This document shows positions 11,011 through 20,674 of a DNA stretch of 64,000 nt, one piece after another. A program made the translations under genes and the position numbers. Position 1 is the first letter of the stretch, and each line of letters starts with the position of its first letter. Source of the stretch: Trifolium pratense (Eukaryota > Streptophyta > Magnoliopsida > Fabales > Fabaceae); contig NC_060063.1 in assembly GCF_020283565.1 (NCBI RefSeq), positions 5,850,563 through 5,914,562 of the forward strand, in the 5' to 3' direction. Below the pieces are notes generated by a model. It saw nothing but the letters and a program-made list of their open reading frames with translations. It was not told where the DNA came from and ran no database searches.

Positions 11011-12029
11011 CAAGTTAAGGAAAATTGTCTTTCAAAGTCACGCAAGTTAAGGAAACTAAGCCTTCGCTCGAATTTTTTCAACAGAGCGATTTCGAGAAAG
11101 TTAGTAAGTTAGAATTTAGGCTTTCATCTTTCATATAGTTTAGAAGATTTCTTGGTGAAGCACATGCTATGTAGTATATGATTCAAATTTTAACATTTTA
11201 CATTATAGAACAAGCCTCTATGTAAATTTTGTAAGTATACGAATGATATATATAAGAAAATTGTTTATACTTTTCACATGCTTTTTTTTTTTTTTGCATT
11301 GCCTCCAAAGCTCGATCAATTACACAAGAAAATTATCATATAACATAAATGAAATTTTATTTTGACAGTATAATGAATTAGTTTGGAATTTTCATTGTTA
11401 TTACTACTTCGATTAAAAAAAATGCATCGCACTTCAATATTAGCCTTTAAGGGTTTTTGTGATAAATCAGCCTTTAAGGCATGAAAATAAAATAAATAAA
11501 TCAAACAACTCATAATAAGTGATTTTGTAGAAATGTTTAGAGCATTATATAAAGTTTCTATAAAAAAATTCAAAATTTGATTTTTAAGTTGAGATTTTTG
11601 TTATTTTTCTTTTTATATATTGAAAATTAAAAAAAAATCATATTTAATTCTTTATAGTATTCTAAACATGTTTAAAAAAAATTCAAAATTTAAAGTTTTA
11701 AGAATAATTACAAAATTTAGAATTTTAAAAAATAACATACTAAACTGCATGGATTAAAATTTTCTAGATCAAAACATACAATTTATAGAGATAAAAAATA
11801 TATTTAACCCAAAAAAATATTGTCATCATCTCATATAAATCACTTGACCCGTGCGAACTCACGGACATGCAATCGTAATTTACTATTACTTTTTCTTAAT
11901 ATATATCAGAAGTGTCCAACTTATAAAGATTACTTACAAAGTATTATACTAAAATAAATTATTATTATTTTGCATATATTTTTAATACAAATAGAAAAGT
12001 CGTGCCTTCATAGATAGGTTTGAGATATC

Positions 12030-12319
12030 TTTCAGATTCTTCATTTCCCTCAAACATATGCTCCACTCTTCGCCATCTTAATGCTTTCCATCAATACCCT
12101 TGCATCATAATTCTTCATTAATTATTTTTATTGTTAATGTATAAATCACTCAATAAATGCAAAGAAAAAAATATTGTGTTTAGAGAGTCTCTACAATTTT
12201 ATGTCAGTTGAAGCTAGATTTACACCATTATCTCATCCAACAAATGAAAATTTTATATCAATTTCTTTGGTTGAACGAACATAAAACACCACTTTGTATT
12301 TCTTCCCCTTCTCAATGTT
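12030..12319 (-). pseudogene. GH51 arabinofuranosidase fragment: exons 4 and 5 (F1)
   Basis: Exon 4 (12319-12195, 125 nt) and a truncated exon 5 (12098-12030) of an alpha-L-arabinofuranosidase-like gene. Exon 4 encodes a segment like NIEKGKKYKVVFYVRS, followed in family members by SFVGSD-type residues. Its acceptor, CAG in sister copies, is CAT here, so splicing is broken. Exon 5 has a 1-nt loss after GIDGK, shifting the frame. Before the copia insertion at 12568 this piece was continuous with exon 3 at 19330-19536. The closest relative in the window is the fragment at 43134-43413. Confidence 0.8.
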
Positions 12320-12567
12320 ATGTATAAAGAAAGAAAAAAAAATTGTCAAAAGCCTCTTGGTTAATTGAAGTAAAAAAAAAATTATATTTGATTTAATTTA
12401 TAGATAGACAATGTCAATATAAAAACAAATATATTTGATTTAATTTATAGATTGTAAGATAGACAATGTCAATATAAAAAAAATAAAATACATTGCGAAT
12501 CAATAATAATTGCTTTTCAATTTTAGATTTTTTTTTTTAAAGATTCAGAAGAAAATGAATATAATAT

Positions 12568-12974
12568 TATTGGTTTGATTGGTAATTCAAGCTCTGAAGC
12601 ATTATAACCTCTGAACCAGCGCTTCAGCTTCTGAAGCAACATAGCCTCTGAACCTCACAACCTCTGAAGCTGATATAAGTTCTGAAGCTCTGAAGCTCTG
12701 TTTTGGTTCTGATACGCGTTTCTGTTTTACTTAGCCTTTTTAGAGTTAGTTAGTTAGTTTTGTACAGTTGTAATTCAGTTACGTTTTGTTTGTCCTAGGT
12801 AGTTATGCAGTTACTTGCATTTGAAGTAACCACCTATTGTATATAAACAATTAAGGCCCTTTGTGGAAGAATAAGATTTTTACTTTTCCTTTATTCAATT
12901 TCTGCTTATTCTAAATTCATTCTTCATTCATCTTTCATCCTTCAGTGCTCTTTGTTTTGGGTTAATCCCCAACA
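12568..12974 (+). repeat. 5' LTR of copia element
   Basis: Terminal dinucleotides are TA...CA rather than TG...CA, in both LTRs, so the change predates this insertion. It contains repeated CTCTGAAGC words near its start and a TATATAAAC box near 12840, consistent with the element's promoter. Confidence 0.95.
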
Positions 12975-12976
12975 AA

Positions 12977-12990
12977 GTGGTATCTAGAGC
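12977..12990 (+). promoter_or_regulatory. Primer-binding site, initiator tRNA-Met type
   Basis: TGGTATCTAGAGC begins just after the 5' LTR. It matches the plant tRNA-iMet complement TGGTATCAGAGC except for a small internal change. It primes minus-strand cDNA synthesis in copia elements. Confidence 0.85.
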
Positions 12991-13062
12991 TTTCACGATC
13001 CAAGGGATCTTGATTCGGATCTTTCACCAAGAAAGAGCATCAAAGGTTGCAGTGATTCAATC

Positions 13063-15915
13063 ATGGCTGGGAAGAGTAATTTCCATGCGAATTTGCCAAT
13101 TCTTGATGGAAAGAACTGGGATACATGGGTCAAACAGATGAATGTGATATTCATTATTCAAGAAGTGGATGAACAAGTGAAGACAGTTCTTGATCCATTA
13201 CCAGCAAATGCAACAGCAGAACAGAGAGCAACGTTCAGAGAAGCACTGAAGAAAGATAGCAAAGCTCTATTTCTCATTCATCAATGTGTTGATGCCAAGG
13301 TATTTGAGAAGATTGCAGATTTCACAACGTCCAAAGAGGCTTGGGACACTTTGCAGAAGAGCTATGGTGGTGATGCAAAGGTCAAGAAAGTGAAATTGCA
13401 AGCCTTGAAGAGACAATATGAGCTGCTGGAGATGAAGAATGATGAGACAATTGCAGATTACTTCACAAGAGTGGTGACTCTCACCAATCAGATGAAGAAT
13501 TGTGGAAGTAATCTTGCTGAACAGGAAACAGTGGAAAAGGTACTTAGAACTTTAACTTCAAAATTTGAGCACATTGTGGTGACAATTGAAGAAACAAAAG
13601 ACTTAAGTGAAATCAAGATTGAAGACTTGCAGAGTACACTTGAGGCTCATGAGATGAAGCATGGTGGAAGAAACCATGGCAAAGAAGATGAGCAAGCTTT
13701 GTTTGTAAAGTTCAAAAAGTACCAAGATGACAAAAAGAAATGGCAGAAAAAGAAAGAGTTCAAGAAAGGGAAAGAAAGTATTGAAGACAAGCCTGAATCC
13801 TCAAAAGAAGGAGGAGGGAAAAAGAAGAATTATCAAAAGAAGGATAAGAGCACCATTCAGTGTTACAATTGTGACAAATATGGTCACTATGCTAAAGAAT
13901 GTAAGGCTCCTAAGAAGAACCAAAGTCAAAACAGTGGAGAAGAAGCAAATGTGGCACAGGATGATTCAACATCAGAAGATGATGTGAATTTCATGGTGAC
14001 AATTACTGATGAAGCAGCAGATTCCATGGTTTGGTACTTTGATACAGGGTGCTCAAATCATATGACAGGGAATAGAAGCATCTTAACTGATTTTGACAAG
14101 TGTTTCAACACAAAGATCAGGCTAGCAGATAGCAATTCCATTGCAGCTGAAGGCATTGGAAATGTAGTGATACAGAGAAATAATGGAAGGAAAGTAGTGA
14201 TTGAGAAAGTTCTATATGTGCCTGGTATGAAATGTAACTTGATGAGTGTAGGTCAGTTACTTGAGAAAGGGTTCAGGGTAGTGCTAGAAGATGAAGCACT
14301 GAAACTCTTTGATTCAAAGAACAGATTAATTCTGAAAACAGCACAAAGCAAGAATAGAACCTTCAAGAGTCAAATCAAAGTAATTGAAGCTGAATGCTTA
14401 GTTGCAACTGCTGAAAGTAAAGACAGTGACTTATGGCACAAGAGGTATGGTCATTTGAATTTCAAAAGCTTGTCTATGCTTAATTCAAAGAACATGGTGT
14501 TAGGACTGCCTAGTGTTATACCTCCAGTCGATACATGCACTGTATGTTTGTTAGGAAAACATCCTAGATCATCTTTTAAAAGTAACTTGCCTATGAGATC
14601 TAGTGAAGTGCTAAATGTTGTGCATTCTGATATTTGTGGACCAATTGATGTGTTATCAACTGGTGGAAACAAATATTTTATCACATTTGTTGATGAGTAT
14701 TCAAGGATGATATGGCTATATCATATAAAGGCTAAAAGTGATGCATTTGAAGTGTTTAAGAAATTTAAAACACTGGTTGAAAAACAAAGTGACAAGTCAA
14801 TAAAAGTGTTGAGAACTGATGGTGGAGGAGAATATACATCAAAGGAGTTTGAGAATTATTGCAAAGAGCCAGGCATAATTCATGAAATTACAGCACCATA
14901 CACTCCTCAACACAATGGTCTTGCTGAGAGAAGGAATAGAACTATCCTGGATATGGCTAGAAGCATGCTAAAGCAGAAGGGTTTGCCACATAGATTTTGG
15001 GGTGAGGCAGTTTCTACTGCAGTATATATCCTAAACAGATGTCCTACCAAATGCTTAGACAAAGTGCCAGAAGCTATATGGAGTGGTTCAATTCCATCTG
15101 TGAAACACTTGAAGGTGTTTGGTTCCTTGAGTTACAAGCATGTGCCAGATGCAAAGAGAAAGAAGCTAGATGACAAAAGTGAACCTGTGATATTTTTTGG
15201 ATATCATAGAACTGGTGCATATAGACTGTATAATCCCACATCAGACAAGATAGAGATCAGCAGAGATGTGAAAGTACTTGAGAATGAAAGCTGGGATTGG
15301 AAACAGAAATCTGTATCTAAGAAAACTTGTGAAGTGGACTTAGATGATGGATTAAGCAACATAGATGAACCAGTTACTTTTGTTAATCCAAATCAAGGTA
15401 CTAATCATGAAGAAGATATGCACACTTCAAGTGATGATGATGATAGAGTTCATCTGACACCAAGACCTCACAGAGTTACTCAGATTCCAAGGAGGTTAGC
15501 AGATTGTGAAATGGTTCCAGATAATGCTGTAGACAATGAGGGTGACATTGTGCATTATGCTATGCTTGCAGACACTGAACCTTTAGATGTCAAGAGTGCA
15601 CTAAAGAGTAAAGTGTGGTTAGAAGCAATGATTGATGAGCTGAAGTCAATTGAAAAGAATAAGACATGGGACCTGTGCAAGCTACCTTCAGAGAAAAGAG
15701 CAATTGATGTGAAGTGGGTGTACAAAGTGAAGCAAAATCCTGAGGGCCAAGTAGTCAAGTACAAGGCAAGACTTGTGGCCAAAGGTTTTCTGCAAAAGCA
15801 AGGCCTAGACTATGATGAAGTATTCTCTCCTGTGGCAAGGCATGAAACTATAAGGCTGGTTATTGCACTAGCTTGTAGCAGAAGATGGCCTTTATTCCAT
15901 TTAGAGCATCTTTAG
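13063..15915 (+). CDS. Copia gag-pol, 5' part (interrupted in RT)
   Basis: 950 codons as read; the genuine retroelement part ends at 15903. Order: copia gag (residues 1-200), zinc knuckle C-x2-C-x4-H-x4-C at 267-280, aspartic protease DTGC near 327, GAG-pre-integrase (LWHKRYGHL) near 450, integrase core with HSD near 521 and the later DGGGEY and ERRNR motifs, then the start of reverse transcriptase ([21 protein letters not shown]). After RT residue 947 the reading runs a few codons into the Harbinger insert and stops. Start: the ATG at 13063 lies about 90 bases after the LTR in good context. No internal stops or frameshifts were seen, consistent with a young copy. Confidence 0.95.
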   Translation: MAGKSNFHANLPILDGKNWDTWVKQMNVIFIIQEVDEQVKTVLDPLPANATAEQRATFREALKKDSKALFLIHQCVDAKVFEKIADFTTSKEAWDTLQKSYGGDAKVKKVKLQALKRQYELLEMKNDETIADYFTRVVTLTNQMKNCGSNLAEQETVEKVLRTLTSKFEHIVVTIEETKDLSEIKIEDLQSTLEAHEMKHGGRNHGKEDEQALFVKFKKYQDDKKKWQKKKEFKKGKESIEDKPESSKEGGGKKKNYQKKDKSTIQCYNCDKYGHYAKECKAPKKNQSQNSGEEANVAQDDSTSEDDVNFMVTITDEAADSMVWYFDTGCSNHMTGNRSILTDFDKCFNTKIRLADSNSIAAEGIGNVVIQRNNGRKVVIEKVLYVPGMKCNLMSVGQLLEKGFRVVLEDEALKLFDSKNRLILKTAQSKNRTFKSQIKVIEAECLVATAESKDSDLWHKRYGHLNFKSLSMLNSKNMVLGLPSVIPPVDTCTVCLLGKHPRSSFKSNLPMRSSEVLNVVHSDICGPIDVLSTGGNKYFITFVDEYSRMIWLYHIKAKSDAFEVFKKFKTLVEKQSDKSIKVLRTDGGGEYTSKEFENYCKEPGIIHEITAPYTPQHNGLAERRNRTILDMARSMLKQKGLPHRFWGEAVSTAVYILNRCPTKCLDKVPEAIWSGSIPSVKHLKVFGSLSYKHVPDAKRKKLDDKSEPVIFFGYHRTGAYRLYNPTSDKIEISRDVKVLENESWDWKQKSVSKKTCEVDLDDGLSNIDEPVTFVNPNQGTNHEEDMHTSSDDDDRVHLTPRPHRVTQIPRRLADCEMVPDNAVDNEGDIVHYAMLADTEPLDVKSALKSKVWLEAMIDELKSIEKNKTWDLCKLPSEKRAIDVKWVYKVKQNPEGQVVKYKARLVAKGFLQKQGLDYDEVFSPVARHETIRLVIALACSRRWPLFHLEHL

Positions 15916-17662
15916 TGGGAGTAAACTAAGTGGGTAAACTAAGTTACTTTTTGTGGGTCCAGAGTGATGTGTAGGATTTAAGAGATTTATAGTTGATTTG
16001 AGTAGTTTTTACTTTAATGGTGGTTGGTTATAAAGAACCAAACATTGACCCCACATGTTTATATTTTTTTATTTGTAATTAGTTTTGATTCAAAATTAAC
16101 ATTAATTTAATAGGCATAAAATATTTAAAAAAATGACAAAATAAATATTAAAATAATACATATAACAATAATAAATAAAATTACATTTTCATAGGAATTT
16201 AAAATAATACATAACAATAAGCAACAATTACATTTTAAACAAAATACAAAGTTTCTTTTCCCTTGCCCTTCCTTTTTGCCGCCTTTTGTCCCAATGGGCG
16301 GTCCGTCTGAGTTGCACTGTTGTATTCTGAACAATCAATAGGATTTTCTGGATTAGATGTTGATGAATATGTCCCGGTAGAGGATGTCTTTGATCTCTTT
16401 GAAGAGTTGTTCATTTCTTGTCCTTTCCATTTAGGTTCATCCTTCAACAACCTCCACGCGTGCTCCATTGTGAAACGTTGATGATGTACTTGTGCAAAAA
16501 GTTTACGTGCCTCATCCATGATGTCGGTCTCGGACTGTCCACTTTTCTTGTTAGCAACGGCTAGTTTGTAGCTTCCGCAAAACCATTGACAATGTTTATT
16601 CAATAGATGCCATCGAGATTTGAGTGTAGACCACTCTCTCGCTATAAGTGATCCACGATAGTTGTTATATCTATCTTTGATTCTACCCCAAAAACAATCT
16701 GATTTTTGGTCATTTCCCACAACTGAATCTTTGGAAACGTTAAGCCATGTCTGAATAACCAATTTATCTTCTTCTTCTAAGAACCTGACACGTTGTTTTT
16801 TTTGGGTAGAATTCTCTCCTTCCGCAAAAGTAATATTTTCTAGACCAACCTGAGTGGAGAACACTGGTACCTGAGAATCTGTAGTGGAACCAATTGGTGA
16901 TTCTGATTCAACGTTAGGAGACTCTACAACGTCGTTGGTACCCGTTGAATGTGTATATTGGCTACTGATGTTGGTTGGCGATGGTTGAAACATAAAAGGT
17001 CGGGGATATTGAGAATTGTTGCCAGTAGAGAATGGTGGTGATTGAAACATAAAAGGTTGAGGATTTTGAGAACCGTCGCCAATAGGGACCGGTGGTCGTT
17101 GACACATTTGAAAATTTTGAGAAGTATCACCGGTTGGATTTTGAAAATAATTGAAATAAGGATTCCATTGGTTGGGATCCATTTGATAAATGAAATATGA
17201 TTGGAAATTGAAAGCAACAAAAAAAAATTAGAAGGTAAAATTGTGTGTAAAAAAATGTAAGTTACTACTATGATATTTATAGGAAGGTAAAAATATTTTT
17301 GCTAAAAAAAAAAAAAAGATAAAAGTGTTTATGGCCGTTACTTTTATTCAGAGAATATGGCCGTTGTTTTTCATGTCATATGCTGATTTTCTACTACTAC
17401 AAGGGAACCCCTACTACAATATTCAAAAGGTGATAGTAATAAAGTATTGAAATAATTATTTGAATAGATATGTGGTCATGTGCAATTTTGCTTTGAATAA
17501 AATAATAATTATTTGCCTTTTGTTGCCGTTGGCTATTTAGAGCATGTACAGAAAAGTTAGTTCACTTGCTATGCCATGTCATACATCTTTATTGCAAGTT
17601 CCTTGTTATTTACGTTGGCTATAAGCAATTTTGGTGTTAGTTCACCAGCGCTAAACATGCTC
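15904..17662 (-). mobile_element. PIF/Harbinger element carrying only ORF1
   Basis: Ends GAGCATCTTTAGTG and, inverted on the right, GAGCATGTTTAGCG, with the 3-bp duplication TTA at 15901-15903 and 17663-17665. A TTA duplication is the PIF/Harbinger hallmark. The element holds the Myb/SANT-like ORF1 on minus but no DDE transposase, so it needs a transposase in trans. A second GAGCATGT motif preceded by TTA lies inward at 17537-17547. It may be a subterminal repeat or mark a nested ~123-bp MITE at the right end. Insertion split the copia reverse transcriptase between Leu and the following Asp-Val-Lys. Confidence 0.9.
16235..17182 (-). CDS. Harbinger ORF1, Myb/SANT-like DNA-binding protein
   Basis: 315 residues, intronless. 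The N-terminal third is a low-complexity Pro/Gln/Asn/Ser region with repeats around PFMFQSPPFSTGNNSQ and PFMFQPSP. Residues about 125-230 form the Myb/SANT-like trihelix seen in plant PIF/Harbinger ORF1 and in proteins annotated as NAM-associated or GST T3-like (FLEEEDKLVIQTWLNVS, then SDCFWGRIKDRYN, then STLKSRWHLLNKHCQWFCG). The C-terminus is basic (KAAKRKGKGKE), a likely nuclear signal. In active systems this protein binds element ends and helps bring the transposase to the nucleus. The ORF is open throughout. A host trihelix-like gene is less likely given its position between TTA-flanked inverted termini. Confidence 0.88.
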   Translation of the reverse strand: MDPNQWNPYFNYFQNPTGDTSQNFQMCQRPPVPIGDGSQNPQPFMFQSPPFSTGNNSQYPRPFMFQPSPTNISSQYTHSTGTNDVVESPNVESESPIGSTTDSQVPVFSTQVGLENITFAEGENSTQKKQRVRFLEEEDKLVIQTWLNVSKDSVVGNDQKSDCFWGRIKDRYNNYRGSLIAREWSTLKSRWHLLNKHCQWFCGSYKLAVANKKSGQSETDIMDEARKLFAQVHHQRFTMEHAWRLLKDEPKWKGQEMNNSSKRSKTSSTGTYSSTSNPENPIDCSEYNSATQTDRPLGQKAAKRKGKGKETLYFV

Positions 17663-17665
17663 TTA

Positions 17666-18889
17666 GATGTAAAGTCAGCATTCTTAAATGGACCATTGGC
17701 AGAAGATGTATATGTCAAGCAACCACCTGGTTTTGAATTGAAAGGCAAAGAAGATAAAGTGCTGAAACTGAACAAAGCCTTGTATGGTTTGAAACAAGCT
17801 CCAAGAGCTTGGAACAAGAGAATTGACCAATTCTTTGTTGTACAAGGATTTGTGAAATGTAGTGTGGAATATGGTGTGTATGTTAAACAAAGTGAGAACA
17901 AGCATATGTTAATCATATGTTTGTATGTTGATGACTTGTTAGTGACTGGTAGCTCACTAGCAGAGATTGAAGATTTCAAATCACAGATGAAGAGTGAATT
18001 TGAAATGACCGATTTGGGAAAGCTCACCTATTTCTTAGGAATGGAGCTGTTATATACTGCAAAGGGGGTGATACTGCATCAAGCAAAATATGCCACTGAG
18101 ATTTTGAGAAAGTTTGAAATGCTTGATTGCAATTCATCAGTCACACCTGCAGACACAAGACTTAAGCTGGAAATAGATGAAAACAGTGATACTGTGGACC
18201 CTACTATATTCAGACAATTGATTGGTTCACTAAGGTACTTGTGTCAAACTAGACCTGATATTAGCTATGCAGTTGGCTATGTAAGCAGGTTTATGAGCAA
18301 ACCACTGAAGCCTCATCTACTGGCTGCCAAAAGGATACTCAGATACATCAATGGCACAATACATTATGGTGTGTTATTTCCATATTCAAAAGATAGTGTG
18401 AAACTTGAATTAAATGGATTCTCTAATGTTGATTGGTGTGGAGACAAAGTAGACAGGAGGAGTACTAGTGGTTATTTGTTTAAATTCCAAAATGCACCAG
18501 TCTCATGGTGTTCTAAGAAGCAGTCAGTGATTGCTCTCTCTAGCTGTGAAGCAGAATACGTTGCAGGATCCTTGGCTGCTTGTCAAGCTAATTGGCTACA
18601 ATCACTTCTCAATGAAATGAAGATCATTGACAACATCACAGTAATGCTGAAGATTGACAACAAATCAGCAATTAACTTGGCTAAAAATCCTGTTAGTCAT
18701 GGTAAAAGTAAACACATTGAGACAGGATTTCACTTCCTTAGGGACCAAGTCAACAAAGGAAAGTTAAGCTTGGAGTATTGTTCCACTGACAATCAACAAG
18801 CTGATATAATGACTAAGGCTGTGAAGAGAGATCAGTTCCTCAAGCTCAGGAGGGAAATAGGGATTGTATGCTTCGATAGCTTGTCTTAA
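17666..18889 (+). CDS. Copia pol, 3' part (RT and RNase H)
   Basis: 408 codons including the stop, continuing the reading frame interrupted at 15903. It begins with the RT block DVKSAFLNG, then ALYGLKQAPRAW, the catalytic YVDD near 17925, then the copia RNase H region with DWCGDKVDRRSTSGY, SSCEAEY and the terminal HIETGFHFLRDQV segment. Stop codon at 18887-18889, just before the purine tract. The ATG at 17576 lies inside the Harbinger element and is not a natural start. Distances show that precise loss of the insert plus one TTA would leave the frame unbroken. Confidence 0.95.
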   Translation, partial: DVKSAFLNGPLAEDVYVKQPPGFELKGKEDKVLKLNKALYGLKQAPRAWNKRIDQFFVVQGFVKCSVEYGVYVKQSENKHMLIICLYVDDLLVTGSSLAEIEDFKSQMKSEFEMTDLGKLTYFLGMELLYTAKGVILHQAKYATEILRKFEMLDCNSSVTPADTRLKLEIDENSDTVDPTIFRQLIGSLRYLCQTRPDISYAVGYVSRFMSKPLKPHLLAAKRILRYINGTIHYGVLFPYSKDSVKLELNGFSNVDWCGDKVDRRSTSGYLFKFQNAPVSWCSKKQSVIALSSCEAEYVAGSLAACQANWLQSLLNEMKIIDNITVMLKIDNKSAINLAKNPVSHGKSKHIETGFHFLRDQVNKGKLSLEYCSTDNQQADIMTKAVKRDQFLKLRREIGIVCFDSLS

Positions 18890-18900
18890 GGAGGAGTATA

Positions 18901-19307
18901 TATTGGTTTGATTGGTAATTCAAGCTCTGAAGCATTATAACCTCTGAACCAGCGCTTCAGCTTCTGAAGCAACATAGCCTCTGAACCTCACAACCTCTGA
19001 AGCTGATATAAGTTCTGAAGCTCTGAAGCTCTGTTTTGGTTCTGATACGCGTTTCTGTTTTACTTAGCCTTTTTAGAGTTAGTTAGTTAGTTTTGTACAG
19101 TTGTAATTCAGTTACATTTTGTTTGTCCTAGGTAGTTATGCAGTTACTTGCATTTGAAGTAACCACCTATTGTATATAAACAATTAAGGCCCTTTGTGGA
19201 AGAATAAGATTTTTACTTTTCCTTTATTCAATTTCTGCTTATTCTAAATTCATTCTTCATTCATCTTTCATCCTTCAGTGCTCTTTGTTTTGGGTTAATC
19301 CCCAACA
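18901..19307 (+). repeat. 3' LTR of copia element
   Basis: 407 bp, one visible mismatch with the 5' LTR. Directly downstream the target copy AATAT begins the intron of the split GH51 fragment. Confidence 0.95.
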
Positions 19308-19329
19308 AATATGAAATATGAAATCTCAC

Positions 19330-19536
19330 CAAGCCCCAAAAACTGGGATTGGAGATACCAACACCATCACGTAAATGTGAATAGGAGTTGTCACAGTGTA
19401 CCTCCATCTTCAACGCATTCTTGTTACGTTCGAAGCAAGATGTTTGATCAATCGATACAAGTATCAACAATTTGTCTCCAATTATTGTCCAAGGATGAAT
19501 ATTGGAAGGGTCATTTTTCTGCTCCAGCTTCAAAAG
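19330..19536 (-). pseudogene. GH51 exon 3 (F2)
   Basis: Exon-like block with an acceptor ending TTTCAG and a GTGAGA donor. It encodes NIHPWTIIGD, then SCFERNKNALKMEV and GVGISNPSFWG, matching exon 3 of alpha-L-arabinofuranosidase. Between FEAG and KNDPSN the frame shifts by one base relative to the phase required after exon 2, so this copy is broken. It is the upstream partner of exon 4 at 12195-12319, from which it was separated by the copia insertion. Confidence 0.82.
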
Positions 19537-19856
19537 CTGAAACATTAAATTGTGTCTATAACATAATCAACAACTTCATAACATAATCAACAATGAATTT
19601 TGTAATTAACCTCTATTATTCACTAGCTCAGCCCATAGGCCACCTGCACCGCCATGATTTATCTCCTAAAATAATTATATGAAGATGTATAATGAGAAAA
19701 TAAAAAAAAAATTATTAAAACATCAAAATCGAAACAGATCGAGTATATAATGAATGAGAAAAAGAAAAAGAAAAATATTAATACATCAAAACCGAGTGAG
19801 TACATTTAAAACTAATTGTTAAGAAGTCTCACGTCGGTTGTCTAAGACTAACCTAA

Positions 19857-19970
19857 AAGAAAACTCACATAAAGGTTTCAGGAATTTTCTTCCCTAATGA
19901 ATGAAACGCATTTACAATTAGTTGTGCCATTTGCAATGATTGATCAGCTTCAATTGCATGGGAACATGAG
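19857..19970 (-). pseudogene. GH51 exon 1 remnant (F3)
   Basis: Encodes a degenerate version of the mature N-terminus (IEADQSL, QLIVNAFHSLGKKIPETFM). The next codon is TGA where the intact copy has GGA, and a further TAG follows, so it is dead. The signal-peptide part is missing; upstream sequence (20030-20130) is a GT/GC-rich microsatellite module. Confidence 0.7.
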
Positions 19971-20039
19971 GGTTCTAAAGGGTGTTCGAGAGGAGCGACT
20001 GCACAGGACACAAATTTTATGGGCATCAATTTTTTTAAC

Positions 20040-20112
20040 TTATTGTGTGTGTATGTGCGTGCACTCGCAAGTGCGTGCATGCACTCGCGTGTGCGTGCGT
20101 GCATGTGTGTTA
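20040..20112. repeat. GT/GC alternating microsatellite module (5 copies)
   Basis: Alternating purine-pyrimidine DNA (TGTGTGTATGTGCGTGCAC...) followed by TTACAATAAATAAATAAAATA occurs here and at about 21535-21580, 22446-22515, 24298-24370 and 26118-26190. Copies share flanking words (GGCATCAATTTTTTTAAC before; GTATTATAATTAAATTTTAAAAT after). The module is interspersed with the GH51 fragments and was evidently copied along with them. Confidence 0.85.
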
Positions 20113-20305
20113 CAATAAATAAATAAAATAAGTATTATAATTAAATTTTAAAATTAAAAAAAATATTATATGAAATATGACATTATGTGGGACAATAGTA
20201 TGTTTCATTCTAGATTTTAAGGATTCAGGACTCTCATATGATGGAAGAACAAAAAAGAAAGAAAAAATGAAGGACATGAATATTATATGAAATATGAAAT
20301 CTTAC

Positions 20306-20401
20306 GATGCCCCGAAAACCAGGATTAGAGATGCCAACACCATCAAGAGGACATGAACGAACATAAAAAACCACCTTGTATTTCTTCCCCTTCTCAACAT
20401 T
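20306..20401 (-). pseudogene. Chimeric GH51 exon 4/exon 3 (F4)
   Basis: A 96-nt open block with the exon 4 acceptor and first 16 codons (NVEKGKKYKVVFYVRS), fused in frame to the last 16 codons of exon 3 (CPLDGVGISNPGFRGI) and the exon 3 donor (GTAAGA). The same chimera occurs at 24563-24658 within a larger duplication. Splice sites are canonical at both ends and phase is 0/0. Confidence 0.75.
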
Positions 20402-20564
20402 CTGTATATAGAAAATAATTTGTCAATATAAAAGCCTCTTGATTGAAATTTGAAGCAACAAATTATTAGAAAGAAATTTTACAATAGATTTATAGGACTA
20501 AAAGAATATTAAGATATCCCAAAAACAAATAAGAAAGAAAAAATGAAGGAACATAAAATCCCAC

Positions 20565-20651
20565 CGTGCCCCAAAAATCGGGATTAGAGATCCCGACACC
20601 ATCCGGACCACATGAATAGGAGTTTTCATCACATTGTACCTCCATCTTCAT
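20565..20651 (-). pseudogene. GH51 exon 3 3' part (F5)
   Basis: The second half of exon 3 (MKMEVQCDENSYSCG, then DGVGISNPDFWG) with its donor. It is fused at ATGAA to sequence that normally follows exon 4 (ACACACAATGAA). The fusion probably arose by recombination at short homology, since the normal exon has TTGAAGATGG and the intron has AATGAATT. Confidence 0.7.
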
Positions 20652-20674
20652 TGTGTGTAGAGAGAGAGTCATAC

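Larger units (their letters stand above)
12568..19307 (+). mobile_element. Young Ty1/copia retrotransposon with nested insertion
   Basis: LTRs of 407 bp (12568-12974 and 18901-19307) start TATTGG and end CCAACA, and the 5-bp target duplication AATAT lies at 12563-12567 and 19308-19312. I see one mismatch between the LTRs (CG versus CA near 12782/19115), so insertion was recent. A primer-binding site TGGTATCTAGAGC follows the left LTR and a purine tract AAGGAGGAG precedes the right one. Domain order gag-protease-integrase-RT-RNase H is that of copia. Without the Harbinger insert (15904-17662 plus one TTA) the element is 4978 bp, a normal copia length. It landed in the intron between exons 3 and 4 of a GH51 pseudogene. 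Confidence 0.97.

Noticed and set aside
13727..13987. Lys/Arg-rich ORF in another frame of copia gag
   Set aside because: It is a shadow of the A-rich gag linker; the real frame is the 13063 ORF.
17569..18027. 152-codon minus ORF over copia RT
   Set aside because: It is antisense to conserved RT motifs, with no domain of its own.
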